A stretch of 64,000 nt of DNA. Origin: Gracilaria domingensis (lineage: Eukaryota > Rhodophyta > Florideophyceae > Gracilariales > Gracilariaceae). The translations under genes were made by a program, and so were the position numbers. The notes under the pieces were generated by a model, which ran no database searches, was not told the DNA's origin, and saw nothing but the letters and a program-made list of their open reading frames with translations. The DNA lies in NCBI GenBank assembly GCA_022539475.1, contig VCMS01000065.1, positions 186,001 to 250,000 of the forward strand, in the 5' to 3' direction. Of this stretch, positions 31,975 to 42,163 are shown piece by piece. Position 1 is the first letter of the stretch. Every line of letters starts with the position of its first letter.

Positions 31975-32828
31975 GATTTATGCAATCTTTAAGAAAAAGC
32001 TGAAGCTTCTTTCGTGAAAGACATCTGCGGCTGTCCATGAAGGCAACTGAGCAAACCCGGTGCTCGGGGGTGGTTATCAGAGCAGGTGTTCCCAAGCCTT
32101 TTATACTCCTTACTCATTTTACACGAACATGGGCCCGTATCAGATACGCTACGTTGAAGGGTATTGGACAGGACATCGTGCTTGCATCCTTCAGGTGCAA
32201 AAATGAAATCTTTCGAACCGGACGGGAATCGATGGCACAACCTCTGTACGTGGCCCATCAACGCTTTGAAAAACTTCCGAAGTAAAGGTCGCAATGCTCT
32301 TAGAAAAGAAGCTTGTCGGAACAGTTCCTTCATTATTGAAATTTACTTAAATTATTGATAACAGTGCTAACAGACACAGACCTAGGTATTTGTAACTAAT
32401 TTTTGTGGAACTTCAAAAACTCATAGTCAACCACTTTTTGACGTTGTCAGAAGTCAGTCACATTAAGAAATTTCATTGATTAAATTCTTCACAGGCTACT
32501 TAACCTGCAATCACATGTAGTATTTGACAATAAGCCTTTCCTTGAGCGAGCACTAAAACCAGTTGGTTTTCTTTTTGTGTTTCTGATCTCATTTGTGCCA
32601 TATATGCAAATTACTTCCGGCATTTCTAGAGTGTTTTTCACAGGGGCGTATTTGTGAGTGACTATTTTGCTATTTGGGAAAGTCATAATCACCACCTTTT
32701 TCAAAATCTGTAGTCATATATCTTCAAGAGTATTTAAAAAATAGGTTATTGGCTACTTAAAAAGTGTCTCTCTTGTTTAAGCTCTTAGAGCGATCTTTAC
32801 GGTTTTGGGACTGTAGGAGACATAGAGC

Positions 32829-32987
32829 GGCCAACATCATGAAATCCGCAGATGGTTTGTTGCTTGAGAGTTGTGGGATTGTTGCAAAGAAGTACCCCTT
32901 CATAGAATAATATTCTGAAAGCATGATTGTTGATAACATCTGCATGCAAATGGCCTCCCGTTTTCAGCAGTTTGATGTCATGGTAAT
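32829..32987 (+). pseudogene. NAD-dependent isocitrate dehydrogenase, upstream piece
   Basis: The plus-strand frame reads HRAANIMKSADGLLLE, then an in-frame TAA, then SESMIVDNICMQMASRFQQFDVMV. These match the IDH3-family region HKANIMKL.DGLFLE ... MIVDNCCMQ ... FDVMVMPNLYGNI, which includes substrate- and metal-binding residues (the Asp of VDN). The sequence is cut at FDVMV by the 11.3-kb LTR element and resumes at 44306. More upstream exons are not recognisable. The TAA shows the copy was damaged independently of the insertion. The enzyme would be the mitochondrial TCA-cycle dehydrogenase. Confidence 0.85.
32983..32987. repeat. Target-site duplication GTAAT, left copy
   Basis: GTAAT directly before the LTR at 32988. 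The same five bases follow the other LTR at 44306-44310. Confidence 0.95.
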
Positions 32988-33104
32988 TGTGGAGGCGGAT
33001 GCAGGGGAGTGTCCCGCCACCCCAGGGACACTCCCGAACAATTTTTTTCTATATCTCCGACACCTTCCACCCCTGGACTGCGCCGTCACTCCCGCCGTCT
33101 GCGC

Positions 33105-33326
33105 CCACCGCTGCGCGCCGTGCGCTGCGACGCGGCGGCAAGAATGATGAGGTTTCGCGCCGCGCGCCGCGGCGCGCCCCCGACGGAGATGAAGAAGTCG
33201 CGCGCCGCTCGCTGCGGCGCGCCTGAAGAGGAGTATAATGAGGTTGCGCGTCGCGCGCCGCTGGCTGCGGCGCGCCCGCCGCTAAGCAGTCTTTGGAAGC
33301 TCGCGCCCCGCACGTTGCGGCGCGCC
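33105..33326. repeat. GC-rich palindromic units inside the 5' LTR
   Basis: Five imperfect copies of a GCGCGCCGCT-n-GCTGCGGCGCGCC-type palindrome near 33111, 33156, 33200, 33246 and 33301, spaced 40-55 bp. The 3' LTR carries the same array (about 42281-42502). Confidence 0.8.
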
Positions 33327-33529
33327 AGCTGCAGGGTAGGAAAGGAACGTGCGCGCAGCACCTGACGCTGGAGGACAGTGAGTGGAGCGCTCTCTTCGGG
33401 GAGCTCAGAAAGTTGTGGCGCGCTCTGTCGCGCGCGTCGGAACACATACGACCAGGGGATACAAATCAATTTAATCGAGAAGCAGGAGTTCTATGACAAA
33501 GAGGCAATCGAAGATACGAGAAATGGATA

Positions 33530-33940
33530 TCAATCAGAGGACAACAAAGCTTTCACAGCGTCATGAACGAGATGAAGCGCCCGTGCGCGGGAGGGAGAGC
33601 GTAGCACCATCATGGAAAGCGCCAACCCAACACCAATCCCGCGCACGAACAGTACTGGGAGCTCGTTAAGATTGTCTTTGAGCTCATCCATCGATATTCC
33701 GCGCTTGAAGAGGAAGTCATATAGAGCCTCCTCGCAGGCGAAAAGTTGCGCTTCGGTACGTTCTTCGGTGGCAACATCGTCTTCGTTCGCAAATGCGGCG
33801 TCCTCCTCGAGCTGAATGGTGTCCGCAGTAACTTCTTTTGCTTCGCTCTCGATCAGGACGGTTGATTTGGCACGCGGAACATCGGAATGGTCGGTATCGT
33901 CGTCGGTCATAGTAGCAATAACTTCGTTTGGAGTTGACAT
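33530..33940 (-). CDS. Acidic 136-residue antisense frame in the 5' LTR
   Basis: MSTPNEVIATMTDDDTDHSD start, acidic first half (EEDAAFANEDDVATEERTE), then FKRGISMDELKDNLNELP and a hydrophobic segment (VLFVRGIGVGLALSMMVL). The copy in the 3' LTR (42706-43116) is also open. No family recognised. It may be fortuitous. Confidence 0.3.
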   Translation of the reverse strand: MSTPNEVIATMTDDDTDHSDVPRAKSTVLIESEAKEVTADTIQLEEDAAFANEDDVATEERTEAQLFACEEALYDFLFKRGISMDELKDNLNELPVLFVRGIGVGLALSMMVLRSPSRARALHLVHDAVKALLSSD

Positions 33941-35117
33941 CGTTCAAAAGATGGGCACCTAAAGGCGGTGGTAAGATAGGGGAAGCATGGCAGACCTGAG
34001 AGGCACCGAAGGGTAACTATAATATCGAATATACCGCCATGATAACTGGTCACGCACGCACAATCGTGATAGTGCCACGATGGCACGACATGGAAGGTGG
34101 ATGTCATCCGGAGGACTAGTTGAAAACCTAAATAGCCAGAAAAAATCTGGCCAACCACCGACCTACATAACGAAGAACCGTACGTTGACATTATTACCTA
34201 TTATGGACATGGTGAGCAATATTAAGTTGTTTGTCACAAGACGACAATCGGCGCACCGTATCACCAACAGCCAATGAACAGGAGACATAACGAAGAACCG
34301 TACAACGGTATCACAACCAAGTATATGACCTGGTGAGCCGTTCTGAATGCCTTGGTGAAAGATGATATTAGGTGTTCGCTTGCGGTGACCATGCATTATC
34401 ACAATTGTAGATATAAACCCCCGAGTTCGAGCGCTCGCTGCAAACTCAACTCGGGCAGACCACTTCCCCTCCGGACGACTTCCCCCATCCTGGCCTCTCT
34501 CGCCTTTCTTCCTCCCCTTCCGTCGTCGCCAACCTTCCTTCCTTTGGCAATCCCATCTTCCCTTAGCGCAGTCTGCGCCTCCCTGCCACCAGCCTTTCCC
34601 CCTACATTTCCTTATTCCCGGCGGCCCGGTCTCCCGCCGTTCCCTAGCCAGTCGCCTTGTGCTGCCCTCCATTGGGCTCGTTCGCACACTGCGACCATCA
34701 CCCATTACTACGTCTCCGTTCTCCCAGACGGACGTTGGCAGTGTTACGCATTGCGCTGGTTTTATTTCTGTCGCTACCTCGCCTGGTTGTTAGGTTCGTG
34801 GTGGCATCGACGACAGACTCTATCGCTTTAGTCCTACCACACTATTGTCCCGCCGACAGCTCTTGTGTGTCTTGGTCTGTTGGCCCTGCTTTCTGTTGTT
34901 GTGTTGGCTCTCGGTATCGGACGCTGAGCCATATCCTCGGTTGATTCTTACCCCTGCTTTCAGTTTGCGGGGAGTTTCCATCTATCTTGGGGTTATCTTG
35001 TCTGCTCCTGCAGGCATCTGAGCTACGTGAATCTGTCGCCCTTTGGGCTGGTACTCTCGAGCATTTATTGTGTCGCTCTCCTTGGGTTTGTCACCACCCG
35101 CGCTGTTTCCCCCAAAA

Positions 35118-36523
35118 ATGGCGTCCACATGGTACTCTCGAGGAGGGTCTGGTTCTCCTGAGTCTGGTGTGATTTCCTTCGATGGTTCTGCCGTCGACGT
35201 AAGGAAGTTTCTGTTTTACTTTGAGAATGTCGCTACCCCAACGAAGAGGATAGTGTTCGAGCTATGAAGTTGCTCGGCTATCTTGAGGGTGAAGCGTTTG
35301 ACTTCTACTATGACAACTATGCTGTTGATGGCTCTCTTTCGATTGAAGCAAAGGACTATCAGAATGTGAAGCTTGCTTTGATCGAACGTTTCGGTGCAAT
35401 CGAGGAACCGGCGGAGAGGATTCGCCGGGCAGTTTCGGCACGTTTAGATTACGTCGATCTGCTAGGGTCCTTGAAGAAGATGGACTCTTTCTTCGATCAG
35501 GCTGGTTTTAACTCGAAAGCTAAGTTCGGGTTACTACGAAACGCTGTCATGGAGTTTGCAGATCTTGCGCAGTTTGTCATATTCCGTGGAGCAGATGACT
35601 ATGAATCCTTGAAGGCCCTCGTTAAGGACTTTGTTGGCGGAAAGAAAGCTCTCGGGTCGTATGGTACCCTTAACGCTTTCCCACCGGCAAAGCACATTCT
35701 TCAACGTGCTAAGGAGCCCGCTCGTCCAAGTCCGCTGGAGTCGAAAGTGGATCAGTTGGCTGACCAGATGGCACAGTTGCACCTCCTAGTGAAGAAGACT
35801 CAGAGCGCTGCGACAACCATTGGACGTCAGGATACGGAGAAGGTTTGTTCGTATTGTAGCCAACCTGGTCACTTCGCAGCACGATGTGAGCTTAACCCGC
35901 ATCGAGGCACACGATGTAGTGTTTGTGGCAAGTTAGGTCACTCTGCAACTACGTGCTGGAGAAGGAATAATGATGATACTGTGCGAAAAGTGTCATTCGA
36001 AGATGTGAAGTCTGAATCAGAAAGGGAGAAGTTGCTCAAAGAGAAACGAGCTTCTCAGAAGACAGACGAGAACCAAGTCTCAGTTGTCATTGCTGACCCT
36101 TCAGATGATGAAGACCCCGTTGCAACCGCGAAAAGGGACGCAGATGGGGAGCCTCTGCCCAAGCAACCTCGAACTGGTCCTCTCTCGGGAATTTCTCCCG
36201 TAATGTTCCCCGACTCGCATACCACCAAGACTCCTTCGCAGCAAGCCAAGAACCTTCCTAAGAAGTCGCCAAAGACTCGGAAGGGCGCTGGAAAGAAGTC
36301 GAAAGGGAAGTCGCGGAGGGTGAAGATCGAAGAACATGTTGGAAAGTACAATATTTACGAAGAGTTAGCGAGAGCTCCTTCTGGCATCACTTTTGGTCAA
36401 CTAGTCCGCGTGATGCGGACGAGGCCAAGAAAGACATTCGGCGCATTCTTTCCGGAGGTTTTTCGTCAAGGCGTGTCAGTTACGCTCATACTCATTCACT
36501 CCCTCAGACTCTCAAAGTGGTGA
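35118..36523 (+). pseudogene. gag of the 11.3-kb element (one frameshift)
   Basis: An ATG at 35118, inside the LTR end, gives MASTWYSRGG and continues to FYFENVATP. The frame then shifts by one base near 35236 and continues as the 419-codon frame from 35264 (MKLLGYLEGEAFDFYYDNY), a retroviral gag capsid-like segment. Two CCHC zinc knuckles follow: CSYCSQPGHFAARC and CSVCGKLGHSATTC. A Lys/Ser/Pro-rich basic tail comes next. Gag would package the RNA in the cytoplasmic particle. Near 36405 the coding sense passes to another frame, probably by a small duplication (CGCG), before the protease. Confidence 0.85.
35130..35144 (+). other. Primer-binding site of the 11.3-kb element
   Basis: TGGTACTCTCGAGGA directly follows the LTR. 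TGG matches a tRNA 3' CCA. The tRNA is not identified. Confidence 0.65.
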
Positions 36524-37623
36524 ATGTTACTGTCTATGGCACTAGTTCCCAGGCGCTGCTGGACTCTGGTGCTATCCCTAATCTTATGTCTATTGCGTTA
36601 TGCAACCGGTTATCGTTGGAGATGAAACCGTCGAGTAGGAGAATTGTCGTTGCCGACGGAACCAAATCCTTAGTTCGCGGAAGCCTGCACGATGTTCCCC
36701 TCGAGTTTGGTTCTCTCCGCGTCCCGTTGGATTTCCTGGTCGTTGAGAAGCCTCCCTTCAATGTGATCGTTGGCTGTCCTGCTCTTGAGTCACTCCAAGC
36801 CTGCTTGGACCTCGGTACTCAGCAAGTCTCTATGCAATTTGACGGCGCATCTGTTGTTTTGCCTCTCGATTACCATCGCCCTAGTGTAGTGTTCGACGAA
36901 GAGAATGAACACACCGATAGTGAGGATTTCACTTCCGCTTCAGAGTCGTTCTTCTCTGAGAGTTCAGAGAGCGACGACGAAGGATACGCGATCACTTTCT
37001 CGAAAGACAAAGTTGACACGTCAGTATATGCTTTGAATACTATGAATGAAGAACAAGACTCCTTACAACCACTCGAAGAGGAATCCGCGAACGAACTGGA
37101 GAATATTGGTGCTACGAGTCTCGGTCAGGAAAGCCCCTCCCCTGCTGATCCTCAGGATTTGGAGGAGGGCATTAGGCAATTGCGTGTGAATGATGTTGAA
37201 CCAGAACCTGCTATTACTACTCCTCACGCCACTGGGGAAGCAAATAGAGAATTTGAGAACGATGAAGAATCGGAGGAAAGCGCAGACGACAACGACTCCG
37301 AAGGTTCTCCATCGGATGGAGGACACGAACGCGATCTCGTTGTCCCAGTCAGGGATGACGTTGTTCTTCTACGAGCCGAAGATGTGAGACGACAGCCTGA
37401 TTATCTTATCTTTCGAGTCTACCGTCGTTACCCTCAGCCACCGGATAGAGAACAACTTCATCCACACACCTCTGAACTTCCGTACGGAGAAATGGGTGTC
37501 CTAGAGCTGGACAACAGTTCCGAACCAATAGTCCGTTTCGGAGTAGGCTGGCCTATACCTGCACCGGCTGATGAAGAACCCTCGCGGTTCCATCGCAAAG
37601 CGAAGCCCATGAAGACCATGTGA
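36517..37623 (+). CDS. Retropepsin-like protease region of the 11.3-kb element with acidic tail
   Basis: 368 codons. ALLDSGAIPNLMS is the active-site DSGA of a retroviral aspartic protease, and FNVIVGCPALESL corresponds to the flap-to-C-terminal part with hydrophobic-hydrophobic-Gly. A long acidic Ser-rich linker follows (SEDFTSASESFFSESSESDD). Coding sense extends upstream of the ATG in the same frame from about 36405 (RDADEAKKDIRRIL). Confidence 0.75.
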   Translation: MVNVTVYGTSSQALLDSGAIPNLMSIALCNRLSLEMKPSSRRIVVADGTKSLVRGSLHDVPLEFGSLRVPLDFLVVEKPPFNVIVGCPALESLQACLDLGTQQVSMQFDGASVVLPLDYHRPSVVFDEENEHTDSEDFTSASESFFSESSESDDEGYAITFSKDKVDTSVYALNTMNEEQDSLQPLEEESANELENIGATSLGQESPSPADPQDLEEGIRQLRVNDVEPEPAITTPHATGEANREFENDEESEESADDNDSEGSPSDGGHERDLVVPVRDDVVLLRAEDVRRQPDYLIFRVYRRYPQPPDREQLHPHTSELPYGEMGVLELDNSSEPIVRFGVGWPIPAPADEEPSRFHRKAKPMKTM

Positions 37624-39636
37624 TGGTTATAAGTCTTGACAACACTAACGATGAGGCCGATACCAGCTGAGCGGTTTAGCTGAGCCGAATGACGATCAAC
37701 GACGATCGGTCTATCACACCCCGAATCCCTCGTCTTTTCAGAGTTCCATGACAGACACTAGCCTTCAACCACCTGACCCTCCCTTTTGTCAACTGACAAC
37801 GATAGAGGAGCTGAAGAGAGGAACTCTGGAAGGGACGACGAAGAAGATGAAGATTGTGTAGAAGTAGAAGCAGGAGTTCATGAAGCAGAAGTAGAAGTAG
37901 AAGAGAAGTGGTGAATAATGGAAATGAAGATGATCATGAAGAAGATGAAGATGGTTCCTCACCAGAAGAAGTCCAGCTGTCTGGTACCCCTCTCTACCGC
38001 GACCCTGTCCTCACCATCCGATTACGGACGAGGTCACTTTGCTACCACCTGAAGAAGGGGAACTTATAGCGACTTTCTTTTGGTTCGTGTCCAGATTCGG
38101 TACCCTGTACCCACTCCAGCGCACCCCCCTCACCTCGGCGTGCACAACATGCCTTTTGGTCGTACCGGGCTACTGGGGGAGGATGACGACGGCCGCTACG
38201 TGATTGCTTTCGAGGAAAAGCTCCCTCAAGAAGAGTTCTCAACGCAGGTCCCCCACCACCTGTTAGGGAGTTGGGAGATCAACCCGGCCCCTCGCTAGCA
38301 GAGCCGCGTACAACTGGCTCTGGTAAAGGACACTCTACTTCACGTGATAGTGAGCCGAAGGTTGCGTGTCCCGCTCCTGAGATCGAATACTCTCTATTAG
38401 TCCGGTCGCGATTGATGGCAAGGGTCGTATACTGGATCGAAGAGATTACCCTCCTGACACGAGTCACGAAGAAGTCATCCTCAAAAGGCTTTCACACTTG
38501 CCCAGCAGGGAGCAACAGGAACTACTTTCGTGTTTTACTTGACCTTGGTGTGGTCGCCTGGTCTTTGTATGATCTTCGACCTGCAGATGTACCAGTCATG
38601 CATGAGTTCTCACTGACGACCCAGACTCCGATACACTCAAGAGTTCGTAGGCTTCCGCCGCGACATGACGAAGTCGTCAGAAGGAACTCGGTAAAATGCT
38701 TGACGCTGGGATAATCAACCTTGTACATTGCATGTCTTTCCGATGACTGCGACCAAAAGGAGAAGCAGGTTCTGCTGCTGGACACCGACTCTGAACCAAG
38801 TTTATGAAAAGCGTGACAGAATTGCCTTACTCATATGAACAAATCTTCTGAGATTGGGCGGCTGTTCGGTCTTCACTAACCTCTGACCTCTTCTCCGATA
38901 CTGCAATCAGGAATTCACATCGTTTAAGGGATGACACATTCGTTGCCGTCAGGAACCATATTTGAGTCATGCCTTCGGCTGATGAACGCCTCCCTCAACT
39001 TCCAAAGAATTGTGGACTCTTATCCTCAAACAGACGTATCCGTTTTTGAAGATCTCATCTGGACGACGTGGTCTACATTCAAAAACTACTTAGAGGTCAC
39101 GTCGAGCACATCACAGTGGCAAGGACAATTGCCTCCCATGGTTGAAGCTAAGATCTCTAAGTGCCACTTGCCATCCAATATTGAAACTGCTCGGACATTT
39201 GTCGACAGAGTCGGAGTTGCAGTGGACGCGAAGAAAATAGAGGCCATCAGCGGCTCCGATTCCCTTATACAACCGTGAAACTGAGGACTTTCTTGGGCTT
39301 GCTGGCTAATAACCGCGGGTTATCAAGCACTTGCAAAATTCGGAGTTCTCATCAGCAACGTCCGTAAATCGGAAACTAGTGTCACATGAATGTTGAAGCT
39401 TAAAAAACCCTGAAGGGAATAACCATCTCCAGTGTGGCCTTTCCCGATTCGACAATCCTTTCGGGTCGAACCGATGGCTTCTCATTTGACGTTGGGCGCC
39501 GTTCTCGCTCAGAAAAAATCTGATGGCGTTTTCACCATCAGTATTCACACTATGCCGGCAGCTGAAAGGAATACCGGTCTGTGAGCAGGAGGCGTTGCTG
39601 TCATCTTCGCGCTTCAAGAATTTCGCTATACCTTCT
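37624..39636 (+). pseudogene. Degraded reverse transcriptase and RNase H start of the 11.3-kb element
   Basis: Recognisable islands in changing frames: VMHEFSLTTQTPIHSRVRRLPP then MLDAGIINL (RT N-terminus, about 38600-38715), KCHLPSNIETARTFVDR...DAKKIEAISG then LRTFLGL (RT thumb and connection, about 39150-39300), and GAVLAQKKSDGVFTISIHTMPAAERN ... ALQEFRYTF (RNase H, about 39490-39636). Many small indels and stops separate them. Not translatable. The last island runs into the gap. Confidence 0.75.
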
Positions 39637-39800
39637 NNNNNNNNNNNNNNNNNNNNNNNNNNNNNNNNNNNNNNNNNNNNNNNNNNNNNNNNNNNNNNNN
39701 NNNNNNNNNNNNNNNNNNNNNNNNNNNNNNNNNNNNNNNNNNNNNNNNNNNNNNNNNNNNNNNNNNNNNNNNNNNNNNNNNNNNNNNNNNNNNNNNNNNN
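39637..39800. other. Sequence gap, 164 undetermined bases
   Basis: A run of N within the RNase H region. Coding sense resumes after it with ADYLSRYS (end of RNase H). Confidence 1.
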
Positions 39801-40086
39801 CGCTGGCTGATTATCTTTCGCGCTACTCCACAATAAGGGGGCATCATGCTCCAGAGGTGGCGACTACTGTTTCTTCCCCTACATGTGAAGCTTTTTCAGG
39901 CCTCGAACCTTATTATGCAAATATTGGTCGATATCTGAGCGCCCTTCCGGTCGATGAGCCCAACTCGAGCCTCAGAGGGGCGATCAAAAGGAATTCTAAG
40001 AAGTTTATGGTATGGAATGGGCAGTTGTATCGTAGAATGGGGTCCGGTTACGACTCCTTCCTAACGTCAATGAAAGGCGTAAACTC

Positions 40087-42108
40087 TTGAAAACATTTCA
40101 TGACGATGTGGGACACTGGGATGTCAGGGCGACCAGAAGGCACGTCATCGATCGATTCTGGTGGCCCAATATTCACTCTGATGTCACAACCTACGTCAAG
40201 AGTTGTGATGGCTGCCAGTTCATGGGATCTTTTCTTGCTTGCCGAGCGGGGCAACGAGCCCCGCTGACGGATATCTTCCACACGTTTTCAATTGATTTCG
40301 CCGGACCCCTTAGGGTGACAAGGAACGGAAACCGATTCTTGCTCATTGGGGTCGAGCACCTCACGGGATGGCCGATCGCAGTGGCAACTCGAACATCTAC
40401 TGCAGTCGATGTAGTCAACTTTATTAGAAGGAAGATCGTCGCGCCCTTCGGCTATCCCCGCACGATTGTCTCCGATAACGCTACCTCCTTTCTCGCGTCC
40501 AGTGTCCAAGCTTATCTAATGCGTCATGATATCACTCTGAAACCGGTGCTCGCATATGCACCTATGTCTAATGGACGCGCAGAAAGAATGGTAGGGACGA
40601 TCAAGAGGGCGATCGCGAAAACGATTCATGATCAGAACTCTGATTGGGATGAAGTACTCCCGGAGGTTCTCTATGGTTATCGCACTCGACAAATGGCCGA
40701 AGGATATTCTCCATTTCAGCTCATGTATGGAGTACGGCCCCGAATGCATCCATCAGATCCTGCTTCCCTGATAGCCACGCCGTCACTTGATCATCGTGAG
40801 GTGGAACTACAAGCCTCCACTCTTGGGAGGGCCACAAGGGTATTGCAGCAGCCTCACCGTCAAGACGATGAGCGCCGTGGACATCGGTTCGCTGTTGGAG
40901 ACCAGGTACTGGTAATGCGTGGTGAAGCCCTTAATCTTTCGGTGAAATGGCCATCATTCAAATCGAGGTTCTATGGACCATGCCACGTCGTTCGAGCTAA
41001 TCATCCTCGGTACATATTGGTTTCTCCACACCGACGTATGTCGAGAAGGGGCATTCATGCGAGACGCTTAAGACCTTACCGTCCTAGACCAAGGCATATG
41101 ATCCCGAGAACAGTACGATATGAAAGAAATAATCAGCCCGAAGCGGCATGCCCGGTCGTGGTACAAGGAGGACCAAATCCAACCAGACCCCCTGCTGACT
41201 ATCTGAGGATAATTGTGGCTGGATGGAGACTTTCTGAATGGCTTTCCCCTGTCAGCACGAGTACAAACGATCTACAGAAGGTGGCATGGAACCTATTACA
41301 TGTTTACCTTGGGACTTTCAAACGACATGGACCCTACATAACCGAGGGTCTTCTTACTAAGCTGGTCTCATTGACAGGAAGGGTGAACCCTTTCATTATA
41401 CCGCTTGTGGGTCAGCAGTTTGTCTTTTACTACTATCACTTTGCGGTGGCTCGCTATGGACATCTTCCCCCGCAGAGAACTTACGGAGTGGAGGTGTCAA
41501 GCTTCCTGCAGCGGATTGAAGCTGGAGAGGCTTTCGAGATCGATCTGGCATATGACCAAGATCGCGGTGACGTACCTCCTCCGCTCCAGATTGAAGAAAC
41601 CACCCCAGTAACGCCGGCTCTTCTTGCAATGCCGATAATTGTTGACTACGAAGTCTACAACCAGGACGTGAACTACTTGGAAATGGAAATCGGTGGGCGC
41701 ACACTTGAGAACTGGCTCTCCCCACTAGAATGTGAGGACTGGGAGAAGCATTGTATTGTTTGGAATTGCTTTCATCTCTGCTTGAGTATTCATCTCGTAT
41801 ACGGTCAGTATTTTACACAGTATGCCCATGTGATGCTTGGCAGATTGGCTAGAAGGCTCCATCCGCAGATGAACAGGCTTGGCGCGGATAGGACGATATT
41901 CTTTCTATATCACTATGTCATTGGAAAGTATGGACATCTACCAGCTGCTGCGACGCACGAAGAGCAGGTGGAAGACTACATTCGTCGTATTGAAAATCAT
42001 GAAGAGTTCCTCATTGACTTTGAACCAGATCCTGAGTATCCAGAACCTCCACACCCTTTCAGGTATACTACCGAAGAGATTTCGCGGGACGGACCCTTGG
42101 AACATTGA
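40087..42108 (+). CDS. Integrase of the 11.3-kb element with a duplicated C-terminal domain
   Basis: 673 codons, intact. The zinc-binding HHCC region (HDDVGHWDVRATRRH ... CDGC) is followed by the DDE core: TFSIDFAGPL, IVSDNATSF and NGRAERMVGTIKRA. Then come an SH3-like part (RFYGPCHVV) and a basic stretch. Instead of a chromodomain, two related ~129-residue units follow at about residues 371-498 and 529-657. Both show W-LSP near the start, a Trp-rich helix, FxYYHF/FLYHY, (R/K)YGHLP, and (Q/R)RIE..E.F.ID. I know no such domain. Coding sense begins upstream (LPNVNERRKLLKTFHDD) after a one-base shift near 40040. The ORF is intact although reverse transcriptase is not. Confidence 0.85.
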   Translation: MKTFHDDVGHWDVRATRRHVIDRFWWPNIHSDVTTYVKSCDGCQFMGSFLACRAGQRAPLTDIFHTFSIDFAGPLRVTRNGNRFLLIGVEHLTGWPIAVATRTSTAVDVVNFIRRKIVAPFGYPRTIVSDNATSFLASSVQAYLMRHDITLKPVLAYAPMSNGRAERMVGTIKRAIAKTIHDQNSDWDEVLPEVLYGYRTRQMAEGYSPFQLMYGVRPRMHPSDPASLIATPSLDHREVELQASTLGRATRVLQQPHRQDDERRGHRFAVGDQVLVMRGEALNLSVKWPSFKSRFYGPCHVVRANHPRYILVSPHRRMSRRGIHARRLRPYRPRPRHMIPRTVRYERNNQPEAACPVVVQGGPNPTRPPADYLRIIVAGWRLSEWLSPVSTSTNDLQKVAWNLLHVYLGTFKRHGPYITEGLLTKLVSLTGRVNPFIIPLVGQQFVFYYYHFAVARYGHLPPQRTYGVEVSSFLQRIEAGEAFEIDLAYDQDRGDVPPPLQIEETTPVTPALLAMPIIVDYEVYNQDVNYLEMEIGGRTLENWLSPLECEDWEKHCIVWNCFHLCLSIHLVYGQYFTQYAHVMLGRLARRLHPQMNRLGADRTIFFLYHYVIGKYGHLPAAATHEEQVEDYIRRIENHEEFLIDFEPDPEYPEPPHPFRYTTEEISRDGPLEH

Positions 42109-42163
42109 TCAAAACCGTAAGTTCATGGTCGCCCAGGCGTAGCGACCGCTGAGTTGGGGAGTG

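Larger units (their letters stand above)
32988..35129 (+). repeat. 5' LTR of the 11.3-kb element
   Basis: It begins with a short stem-loop (GGGAGTGTCCC / GGGACACTCCC near 33006-33036). A GC-rich block of palindromic units follows (33105-33326), then an antisense frame, then a pyrimidine-rich segment (about 34440-34640) typical of promoter or untranslated regions. Confidence 0.95.

Noticed and set aside
34352-34831. 159-codon plus-strand frame in the LTR (also at 43528-44007)
   Set aside because: Low-complexity Pro/Ser/Leu translation of a pyrimidine-rich tract; more likely promoter or leader sequence.
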